From positions 186,001-250,000 of the forward strand of contig NZ_CP032828.1 in assembly GCF_003660165.1 (NCBI RefSeq): DNA of 64,000 bases, in the 5' to 3' direction. The position numbers and the translations under genes are program-made. The notes beneath the pieces were generated by a model. That model made no database searches. It was not told where the DNA came from and saw only the letters and a program-made list of their open reading frames with translations. The stretch's first letter is position 1. The number at the start of each line of letters is the position of its first letter. Source of the stretch: Sphingomonas paeninsulae. GTDB taxonomy: Bacteria; Pseudomonadota; Alphaproteobacteria; Sphingomonadales; Sphingomonadaceae. Shown here one piece after another: positions 46,142 through 53,738 of the stretch.

Positions 46142-48481
46142 TTGAGCGCTAGTACGCAAAATGGCCACGATATAGTATCCGTTCGCACTATAGCCAATGA
46201 TATCAGCGCCGCGTTTCCCCTGATTTGCTCTGCCATGCGCAAGAGCTTTGGTATTGGCGGAAGCGTCACGCCATCCCGTGCCACAATGGCCATCTCCATT
46301 GCCGCCGCTACGCTGTCGGTTGCCGATCCCCTTTTTGCGCAGGCCAAGACCGGCGAGGCCGCTGGCGGTATCGAGGAGATCGTCGTTACCGCCCAGAAGC
46401 GCTCGGAACGCCTCCAGGATGTTCCCATCGCCATCACCGCGATCACGAGCAGCCAGATCACCGCGCAACATGCCGGCAGCTCCTATGACCTGACCGCCGT
46501 GGTGCCGGCACTGAATTTCGGCAAGGTGGTCGCCTTCGCCACCCCCTATATCCGTGGGATCGGCACATCGAGCGTGACGGCGGGGGACGAGCCCAGCGTG
46601 GCGACCTATGTCGACGGTGTTTACATGGGGTCCACCCTGACGGCCGCGCTGCCGTTTAACAATATCGATCAGATCGAAGTGCTGAAAGGGCCCCAGGGCA
46701 CATTATACGGCCGCAACGCGATGGGCGGCCTGATCAGCATCAAGACGAAAGCGCCCTCGGACGTCCTGACCGGTTCCGGTAGCGTCACCGTTTCGAACTA
46801 CTCGACGATAGAGACGGACGGCTACCTGTCCGCCCCGCTTGGACAGGGCGTCGCCGCGAGCATCGCCGTCAATTTTCGTAACCAGGACAAGGGTTATTTC
46901 CATAACGATTTCCTCGGCAATGACGTCGGCAAGGACGAATCTTTTTCGGTTCGCTCGAAATGGTTGTTCACCTTGTCCGAAGCGACGTCGATCACTCTGG
47001 CTGCCGATTACGCCAAGTCGCACCAGACCGTCGGTGCCGCCGCGTCGAATTATCCCGGGAGCATTCCCGCAGCCTCGCTGCCGCCGGCGAACGGGCAGTT
47101 CACGGATCGTCCGCGTCACATAACGACCTTCTTCAATCCGCGCTTCAATGTGAAGACCTATGGCGGATCGGCAACGCTACGCAGCGATATCGGCTTTGCG
47201 GACCTAGTCTCCATAACGAGCTATCGCAGGACGGTTCTCCATGAGACGCTGTCTGGCAACGGCACGAGCGCGGACGGCGCGGCTGCGGTCACGACGCCAG
47301 AGATCGGAACCGTGGCGCTGGCGTCGCTATATTATACGGTTCGCCAGAACACCCCCTATTTCGCGACGCAGGAACTGCAAATACTGTCGAAGGACAACGG
47401 TAAGCTGAAATGGATTCTGGGCGCCTTCGGGCAGCTCAGCAAAGACGAATATGCGCCGCTGCGCGTGGGTTTCACCTTCGGGCAGCCGATATTGTATCAA
47501 CTTTCCTCAACCAAGACGAAGGCCCTCGGGCTCTATGGCCAGGCGACCTATGAGTTGACGCCGGCCTTTTCGCTGACCGGCGGCCTCCGTTACAATCTGG
47601 AGCATCGCAGCGCGGCGGGATCGCTCTTCCTGAGCCCGACCCCCGTCGGCGCTCCCGCGGCCGTGATGTCCAAAGGCAAGACATTCCGCGGCATTTCCTA
47701 TCACGCGTCGGCGCAATATCGGTTCAGCCCCGAACTGATGGTTTATGCCTCGACCAGCAAGGGCTTCAAGAGCGGTGTCTTCAATATCACCAATGTCGAT
47801 GCATCACCTGCTGTTAAGCCGGAAACATTGTATGCCTATGAAGCCGGCTTCAAGAGCAACCCCGCGGGCATCGCCCGGATCAACGGCTCGGTATATTACT
47901 ATAAATACAAGAGCCTCCAGCAGCAGGTATCGCAATCCAATGGCCTCGTCGCGCTGGAGAACGCTGGCGGCGCGGACTTGCAAGGTGCCGAACTTGAAGG
48001 CGAATTGCGTCCGATGCGCGGATTGACGCTGCGTTCGGGCATTTCCTACGAGCATTCGAAGTACACGAAATTCGCCAATGCCTCGGTATTCGCCAACGCT
48101 CCGGGCGGCGGCTTTCTGGCTCTCAGCGAGGACGTGTCGGGCAATCCGTTAGTCCGGGCGCCTAAGCTCACATTTAATGCCGGCGGTACATTGGACGTTC
48201 CGCTCCCCGAGAATTTCGGAAAGCTCTCCTTGAACGGGAATCTCTACCATACGAGCAGGTTTCCATGGGAGCCGGGCAACCGCTACCGGCAAGATGGCTA
48301 CACCACGATCGACGCGTCCCTCGGCTGGACGGACGAATCGTCTAACTTCCGCGCGAACCTGTGGGTGAGGAACCTCACCGACAAGGTCTATTATCAGGGT
48401 TCCCTGCCGTCGCAGCGGTTTATCTGGGTGTCCAACGCGCCACCGCGGACATTCGGCCTGACCCTCGGATTCACATACTAG
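46142..48481 (+). CDS. TonB-dependent receptor
   Basis: 779 residues from a TTG start; a strong GAGGAGGGG site stands about six bases before it and no ATG fits as well. The export signal is long, with a hydrophobic part MAISIAAATLSVADPLFAQA after a 45-residue lead. The plug has EEIVVTAQKRSERLQDVPIA, GIGTSSVTAGDEPSVATYVDGVY and VLKGPQGTLYGRNAMGG. The barrel ends in PRTFGLTLGFTY with a terminal aromatic residue. This plug style is the common sphingomonad type for organic substrates. It is downstream of LysR and probably imports the compound processed by the neighbouring unit. Confidence 0.95.
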   Translation: MSASTQNGHDIVSVRTIANDISAAFPLICSAMRKSFGIGGSVTPSRATMAISIAAATLSVADPLFAQAKTGEAAGGIEEIVVTAQKRSERLQDVPIAITAITSSQITAQHAGSSYDLTAVVPALNFGKVVAFATPYIRGIGTSSVTAGDEPSVATYVDGVYMGSTLTAALPFNNIDQIEVLKGPQGTLYGRNAMGGLISIKTKAPSDVLTGSGSVTVSNYSTIETDGYLSAPLGQGVAASIAVNFRNQDKGYFHNDFLGNDVGKDESFSVRSKWLFTLSEATSITLAADYAKSHQTVGAAASNYPGSIPAASLPPANGQFTDRPRHITTFFNPRFNVKTYGGSATLRSDIGFADLVSITSYRRTVLHETLSGNGTSADGAAAVTTPEIGTVALASLYYTVRQNTPYFATQELQILSKDNGKLKWILGAFGQLSKDEYAPLRVGFTFGQPILYQLSSTKTKALGLYGQATYELTPAFSLTGGLRYNLEHRSAAGSLFLSPTPVGAPAAVMSKGKTFRGISYHASAQYRFSPELMVYASTSKGFKSGVFNITNVDASPAVKPETLYAYEAGFKSNPAGIARINGSVYYYKYKSLQQQVSQSNGLVALENAGGADLQGAELEGELRPMRGLTLRSGISYEHSKYTKFANASVFANAPGGGFLALSEDVSGNPLVRAPKLTFNAGGTLDVPLPENFGKLSLNGNLYHTSRFPWEPGNRYRQDGYTTIDASLGWTDESSNFRANLWVRNLTDKVYYQGSLPSQRFIWVSNAPPRTFGLTLGFTY

Positions 48482-48811
48482 GGCTCCGACGCGCGCGACT
48501 GGCCACGATCGGCACCCCTGGCACCCCTGACAGAGCGAAGGGTTCCTCTCCTGCCCTCACCGCTCTCCTGAAGGCCGCTGGGGCATGATCCAGCCCTTTA
48601 CGCCTCCTGACTTCTTCCTCGCCTAGCCAGCGGCGGTTGCGCCGCCCCTGTGACGCAGAAGGCGGCACGAAACGAAGGTGCATCGGCCATAAGCCGGCGA
48701 TAGCCGTAAGACCGTATGTCCGCCTCGTGGCTGAGGTTGGTTCGTCCTACGCTGGTGATCCGAGGGTCGCTCGGGTGGGCCGAGCCTATCCTCACACGAG
48801 GAGAACGAACC
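48482..48811 (+). other. Non-coding 5' region of IS110 element, possible bridge RNA locus
   Basis: 330 bases between the receptor stop and the IS110 transposase start. No convincing reading frame. IS110-group elements are known to express a structured guide (bridge) RNA from the non-coding end next to the transposase gene. The region has several short complementary GC-rich stretches, but I could not assign the loops or the element's left boundary. Confidence 0.3.
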
Positions 48812-49556
48812 GTGGGACAGCTTACAGAAGTTTTCATCGGAATCGATGTCGCAAAAGCGCGGAATGCCATCGCGGTTGCTGATGGCGAGCGCCGCGGTGA
48901 GGTGCGTTTCGTTGGCGAGGTCGATGCTTCACTGGATGCAATGCGACGGATCCTTCAGCGGATCGCAGGGAAATACGATGTCGTGCATTGCTGCTATGAG
49001 GCTGGACCGACCGGATACGGGCTTTATCGCCTGATCACCGAGCTCGGCCATTCGTGCATGGTAGTGGCGCCCTCGTTGATTCCGAAGCGGGCGGGCGACC
49101 GGGTGAAGACGGACCGTCGCGATGCGGCAATGCTCGCTCGTCTGCTCGCGCCGGCGATCTGACAGCGGTATGGGTTCCCGATGCAGGTCATGAAGCGATG
49201 CGCGATCTCGTACGAGCCCGTGCCGCTTCGGTTGAGGCCCAACGCGTTCACCGGCAACAGGTCGGCGCGTTCATGCTGAAGCATGGTCGCATCTTTCCAT
49301 GCAAGACGACGTGGGGCGCCCGCCACTTCCGATGGCTTCAGGAGCAGCGCTTCGATCATCCCGCTCATCAGATCGCCCTGCAGGAACTGGTCGATGCGGT
49401 CCGGGTCGCGAAGGAACGGATAAAACGCATCGAAGCTGCGATCGAGGAGTTCATGGAAAGCTGGTCGCTGGCGCCTGTCGTTCGCGCGCTTCAGGCCCTT
49501 CGCGGCGTCGAACTCATCGTTGCAGTGACGTTCGTGACTGAGATCGGCGATACGCC
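48812..49556 (+). pseudogene. IS110-family transposase, frameshifted and truncated
   Basis: GTG start with an AGGAG site. The DEDD RuvC-like domain is complete: D12 (FIGIDVAK), E63 (CYEAGPTG), D101 and D104 (VKTDRRDAAML). One base is missing near 49145, after which the frame LTAVWVPDAGHEAMRDLVRAR continues the family order to FVTEIGD. There the homology stops abruptly and IS21 istB sequence begins, so the C-terminal Tnp20-type domain with its catalytic Ser is lost. The element is dead. Confidence 0.85.
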
Positions 49557-49787
49557 AGCAAGGACCAGGCCGAGACCAGCGTCCTGTTCGAACTGATTGC
49601 GGAGCGCTATGAACGCCGCTCGCTGATTGTTACTTGCAACCAGCCATTTTCCGACTGGAACCTGCTTTTTCCAAATGCCGCCATGACGGTCGCCGCCATC
49701 GACCGGCTCGTTCACCATGCCACTATTCTCGAGTTCAACACCGAAAGTTACCGCCGCCGTTCCGCCGCCGCACGCGCCACCACATGA
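49557..49787 (+). pseudogene. istB: IstB 3' fragment (IS21 family)
   Basis: The frame reads KDQAETSVLFELIAERYERR, SLIVTCNQPFSDWN, then AAMTVAAIDRLVHHATILEF and a short basic end. This is the C-terminal third of the IS21 helper ATPase (sensor region after Walker B). It is fused directly to the truncated IS110 transposase, so the start is missing. Together with the pRiA4b-like gene and the end repeat at 50503 it is the right part of an IS21 element. Confidence 0.82.
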
Positions 49788-49842
49788 TTGTCGTCGATGG
49801 TTGTCGTTGTCGCAGGCACCCCGATACGGCATGGTCACCGCC

Positions 49843-50454
49843 ATGTTCGAACCCCATGACTTCTTCGTTCGCGCCAAGGTCCACATCATCGGCATCGCGC
49901 CCCCTGTCCGGCGCACCCTCGAACTGCCGATGGACCTTAACCTCGCCCAGCTCCACGAAGTCCTTCAGGCCAGCATTGGCTGGACCGACAGTCATCTCCA
50001 CCAGTTCAATATCGGCGGCCTGACCTACGGCGCCCCCGAGTTCGACCAGGACGGTGTCATGGATCAGCAGACCTTCGAGGCCAGCAGCGTTCGCCTCGTC
50101 GATTTCGACTATCCCTATGAGGCACCCATCCTTGTCTTTTACCTCTATGACTTCGGCGACAGCTGGGAGCATATTCTCGAGTTGACCCGCCACCCGCGCG
50201 AAGCCGGCGTCAAATATCCCCGCTGCACCGCCGGTTTACGGTCCGCGCCTCCCGAGGATGTCGGCGGCACATCGGGATATTCTGACTTTCTTGAAGCGTG
50301 GCACGATCCCCAACACGAAGATCACAAAGACATGCGCCGCTGGGCCGGACGAAGCTTCAATCCAGAACGCTTCAATCTCGATGTCACTAACAAGGCAATC
50401 GCACGTGCCATCCGGCGATCACGCGGCAGCTATCGTTTCCGGCATGAAGAATAA
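49843..50454 (+). CDS. Plasmid pRiA4b ORF-3-like protein
   Basis: About 203 residues. HLHQFNIGGLTYG, FYLYDFGDSWEHILEL and RCTAGLRSAPPEDVGG are the conserved blocks of the pRiA4b ORF-3 family. The function of the family is unknown. Starts at 49831 or 49843 are both possible. It lies 55 bp after the istB fragment and ends just before the IS21 terminal sequence, so it seems to be a passenger gene of that IS21 element rather than a chromosomal gene. Confidence 0.88.
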   Translation: MFEPHDFFVRAKVHIIGIAPPVRRTLELPMDLNLAQLHEVLQASIGWTDSHLHQFNIGGLTYGAPEFDQDGVMDQQTFEASSVRLVDFDYPYEAPILVFYLYDFGDSWEHILELTRHPREAGVKYPRCTAGLRSAPPEDVGGTSGYSDFLEAWHDPQHEDHKDMRRWAGRSFNPERFNLDVTNKAIARAIRRSRGSYRFRHEE

Positions 50455-50459
50455 CCGGC

Positions 50460-50503
50460 CATCTCGATTGTCGTTACCCGGTTATCAAAATTGTCGTTGC
50501 ACA
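50460..50503. repeat. Right terminal sequence of IS21 element
   Basis: Two related copies of a GATTGTCGTT-like unit occur, at 50465-50475 and 50489-50499 (AATTGTCGTTGCACA). The end TGT...ACA form, here reading GCACA on the plus strand, suits IS21-type termini with multiple end repeats. The boundary at 50503 is deduced from the change to hydrolase coding sequence. Confidence 0.55.
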
Positions 50504-51367
50504 CGCAAGATAGAGTTTCAGATCGGTGACGAATCTATCAAAGCGATCATGGTGCACCCAATGGCCCGCTCGCTCATAGCTGGTAACGCTGGCGTTCCTG
50601 AAATAGTCGGCACGGCCATCTAGGCCCGGATGCCGCGCGAAGCTGCTTGCGCCGTGAACGAGCCAAACAGGACAGTTGATCTCTTGCCATAGTTCGTGAA
50701 GCTCATCGTCGGTGATGCCCATCGGGAGCGAGGACCGCACATAGTTGTCGAACTTCCAGGAATATGTGCCATCCTCGTTGCGATTCATGCCGTGGATCAT
50801 GAGGTGGCGGGCCCGGTCAGCCTCGAGATGCGGATTTTCCTCGGTCATCCGCACGAAGGCCTGATCCATCGTAGCGTAGCGACGCGGTGTCCGGGCGCTG
50901 AGTGCACGCCGTTCATCGATCCAGTCTCGCCAGACTTCGGCAGGCGGATTGGCTGCTCTTTCCTCAAGGGGGGATATGCCCAGCCCTTCGATGACGGCGA
51001 GTCGGCGGACACGATCCGGATACAGACCTGCATAGCGTAGCGAAATGGCACCACCGAGCGAATGAGCGACGATCGAAACCGGTCCGTCGCTTGTTTGATG
51101 GATAAGCTGCGCGAGGTCGGACACGTAGTAGGGCATGGAATAACTTCCGTCTGGTGACCAGGCACTGTCTCCATGACCTCGCAAATCCGGGCAGATAACG
51201 TGCCAGTCCGAACGAAGCTCCTGTGCGATCCAATCCCAGTTGTGGGCGTGGTCTCTTCCGCCGTGGACGAGAATGACCAACGGGGCATCAGGATTGCCCC
51301 AATCAAGATAATGAAGCGCCAGGCGCTGCGATACGAAACGGTGGGATGTCGGTCCAAGATCGTTCAT
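50474..51367 (-). CDS. Alpha/beta-fold hydrolase with IS21-derived C-terminus
   Basis: 297 residues. HGGRDHAHNWDW gives the oxyanion region, AHSLGG the nucleophile Ser, and AGHWVHHDRF the catalytic His. ATG 51367 begins MNDLGPTSHRF; the frame extends further up but without family likeness. The last nine residues (CATTILITG) and the stop codon are encoded in the terminal repeat of the IS21 element, so the original C-terminus was cut off by the insertion. The loss comes after the catalytic His, so activity may be kept. The substrate could be an ester or a ring-fission product, which fits the cluster, but is unknown. Confidence 0.85.
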   Translation of the reverse strand: MNDLGPTSHRFVSQRLALHYLDWGNPDAPLVILVHGGRDHAHNWDWIAQELRSDWHVICPDLRGHGDSAWSPDGSYSMPYYVSDLAQLIHQTSDGPVSIVAHSLGGAISLRYAGLYPDRVRRLAVIEGLGISPLEERAANPPAEVWRDWIDERRALSARTPRRYATMDQAFVRMTEENPHLEADRARHLMIHGMNRNEDGTYSWKFDNYVRSSLPMGITDDELHELWQEINCPVWLVHGASSFARHPGLDGRADYFRNASVTSYERAGHWVHHDRFDRFVTDLKLYLACATTILITG

Positions 51368-51411
51368 GCGGTCTGCCTGCGGTCGTTGACGTTGATGGCT
51401 GAGGTCATCCA

Positions 51412-51438
51412 CTGTCACCGGTGACGCACAAGTGACAG
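51412..51438. promoter_or_regulatory. Nested GTGAC inverted repeats upstream of the hydrolase
   Basis: A perfect 12-bp palindrome GTCACCGGTGAC (51414-51425) is nested in a wider repeat, CTGTCAC at 51412 and GTGACAG at 51432. This gives three GTGAC half-sites within 27 bp, about 45 bp upstream of the hydrolase start. It looks like an operator; the regulator is unknown. Confidence 0.4.
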
Positions 51439-51743
51439 TACTCATGCTCCGCATCCAGTATTGTAGCTGATAGTTGTCGTCGTAATAAGCTTGCAGTCCG
51501 TGTAGCAGGGGACAGTCGGGAAGTAGGATGTGCAGCGGTCGAACGGTTTGATTGTCCCAACGTTTCGCTCGCGCTGACCGCCGACAAAAGCGTCGTGGCG
51601 GATCCGCGTTGCGAACGAGTCAGATGTGGGGGATCCTCGAAAATACAACAGAGCAATCCATTCGATTTCAGGCCGCCAACTCTATTCGGCATAAACATCA
51701 GCAGCCCACTTGGCGTCCGCTTGCCATGAGCACCGCAACGCGA

Positions 51744-52898
51744 TCAGGCAATTAGACTGCGCGCTACGAGCAGCTTCATGACCTCGCTGGTACCTCCATA
51801 GATTTTTTGCGCGCGCACGTCGCCGTAGAGCCGAGCAATTCCATATTCTTCCATGAAACCATACCCGCCGTGTAGCTGCAAGCATTCGTCGACGATCTCG
51901 TTAATTGCCTGAGAACAATGCAGCTTGCACATCGCTGCTGTGGCGATATCAAGCTGATCGAGTACAAGGCGATCTAGACATGAATCGACAAAAGATCTCA
52001 TACTTTCAAGTTTGGTCTTCGCTTCAGCAAGCTTAAATTGCGTATTTTGAAGGTCGAACAGTGTACCACCGAAGGCTTTACGAGCCGTCACGTGCGCAAT
52101 GGTCTGATCCAGTGCATATTCCGCCAAACCAACACATCGGATCGCAATTGAAAGCCGTTCCCAAGGAAGTTGGGTCATTAGCTGCCGAAACCCTTGTCCT
52201 TCCTCTTGTCCGAGCAGGTTTTCCTGCGGTACGAACACGTCCTCAAAAAACAATTCGGACGTATCAGCGGCCTGTAAGCCTATCTTTTTCAACGGCTTCC
52301 CGCGGAGAAAGCCATCGGCGCCTTTTACTTCGACCATCAACAAAGAAATACCCCGGCTGCCCCCAGCCAGATCGGTTTTTGCTGCAACACAGACCAGATC
52401 TGCAGACTGCCCATTAGAGATAAATGTTTTTTGGCCGTTCAAGACGTATCCGCCCTGAACGGCATTCGCCACTGTCTTTAACTGCTTCAGGTCGGAACCC
52501 GCACCGGGTTCCGTCATGGCAATCGCTGCGACGGTCTGGCCACTACCCAGACCAGGGAGCCACCGGGCCTTTTGCTCCTCGGTTCCGTATGCCAGAATAT
52601 AATGGCTTACGTAATTTTGGACGCTGATACCCCATGCAGCGTCGCCAGCGCGCCCTTGCTCAAGCAGTATCGCTGCCATGAACGCCTTACTGCCGCCGCC
52701 GCCAAATTCCTCCGGCATGGACGCTCCAAGCAGTCCAAGCTCTCCAGCTTTGTACCACAAGTTCCGGTCGATGCAGCCCTGTGCACGCCACCCCTCAAGA
52801 TGGGGCACAAACTCCCGCTCGAAAAACCGTCGTGCAATGTCTTGAAAAGCCACGACATCGTCCGTCATCCAACGAGCACGATAGGGCTCTAATGTCAT
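51744..52898 (-). CDS. Acyl-CoA dehydrogenase
   Basis: 384 residues. The FAD/substrate blocks AIAMTEPGAGSDLK, ISNGQSADLVCVAA and CLQLHGGYGFMEEY are clear. At the C-terminal EGT position used by medium-chain enzymes this one has YGGTSEV. A Glu in helix G (PWERLSIAI) is at the position of the catalytic base of isovaleryl- and long-chain enzymes, so it should be active on branched or unusual acyl-CoA. ATG 52898 with GGAG eight bases before it is chosen over the upstream start at 52964. A close relative is at 56310. Electrons would go to ETF. Confidence 0.92.
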   Translation of the reverse strand: MTLEPYRARWMTDDVVAFQDIARRFFEREFVPHLEGWRAQGCIDRNLWYKAGELGLLGASMPEEFGGGGSKAFMAAILLEQGRAGDAAWGISVQNYVSHYILAYGTEEQKARWLPGLGSGQTVAAIAMTEPGAGSDLKQLKTVANAVQGGYVLNGQKTFISNGQSADLVCVAAKTDLAGGSRGISLLMVEVKGADGFLRGKPLKKIGLQAADTSELFFEDVFVPQENLLGQEEGQGFRQLMTQLPWERLSIAIRCVGLAEYALDQTIAHVTARKAFGGTLFDLQNTQFKLAEAKTKLESMRSFVDSCLDRLVLDQLDIATAAMCKLHCSQAINEIVDECLQLHGGYGFMEEYGIARLYGDVRAQKIYGGTSEVMKLLVARSLIA

Positions 52899-53738
52899 AA
52901 CAAAATCTCCGCCCGGGTCAGTCGAGCCACCAAAATGCTTAATGAGCGTCCGGAATACCGTCACACCCAGTCATCCTAGTTAGACTCGTGCAGCGCCGAT
53001 ACGGCACTATTTTGTCCCTCGCAAACAGATTCGTCCGCTCATTCGTTTTCAGTGAGATAAGTTCTTGTGACCAACCTGGCAAATTTCGTATCATATGATC
53101 AGCCTGTTAAGCAGCGCGGACAGCGCTAACCTGAATCAGGACGTAAATTGCAAATAGCCTGCGGTCGACCGCTTCTCGATAGCCGAATGACAACAGCCTT
53201 GCCACGAAGACGCATCCCTCCCCCATGACGTTAAATGCTGGCGGAGGCGGCATCGAAAGCTTCGGCGTCGCTGGACTAACAGACTTCCACCACCTCCAAA
53301 TAATGCGCGTTGCGGCCGAAACTTTATCGCGCGGTTACTGGACTTGGCGCCTTCCGCTGTACAGTGTGATGAGGCCCTTCAAAATGCACCATGCGTTTCG
53401 GCGGGCGCGATCAACGCCAGGACTCAATTGGCACCTTAAGCCCGATCACCTATAACCGGAAACGGTATGGCGGTTAGTCGTATGTCGCCTGGGCTCACAT
53501 TCACGACGTGTACTAGCTTAAAACGCTCCCCGCTGGTCTCGATAGTTCATTTATACAATCAAACGCTTTCTGGATAGTTTTGGGGACGCAGGGCCGCGGA
53601 TAACCTGAAACTGTCAGCGACCGACGACCGGAACCCTACAAAGCACTTGCCACCCGCCATCCGATTGACTAGATAGATAGCGTAGTTGGATAAGTGATTT
53701 TGGCGCCTGCTCGGAGAAGTAGGATAGGGGAGATTAGG
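52899..53738. other. Long divergent intergenic region before the TonB receptor
   Basis: 840 bases between the acyl-CoA dehydrogenase (minus) and the receptor (plus). A frame at 53225-53455 has no family motif or ribosome site and is probably not a gene. The region should hold both promoters and perhaps operator sites; I could not assign any with confidence. Confidence 0.4.

Noticed and set aside
53225-53455. 76-codon frame before the TonB receptor
   Set aside because: No domain, no ribosome site, and unlike its neighbours in composition.
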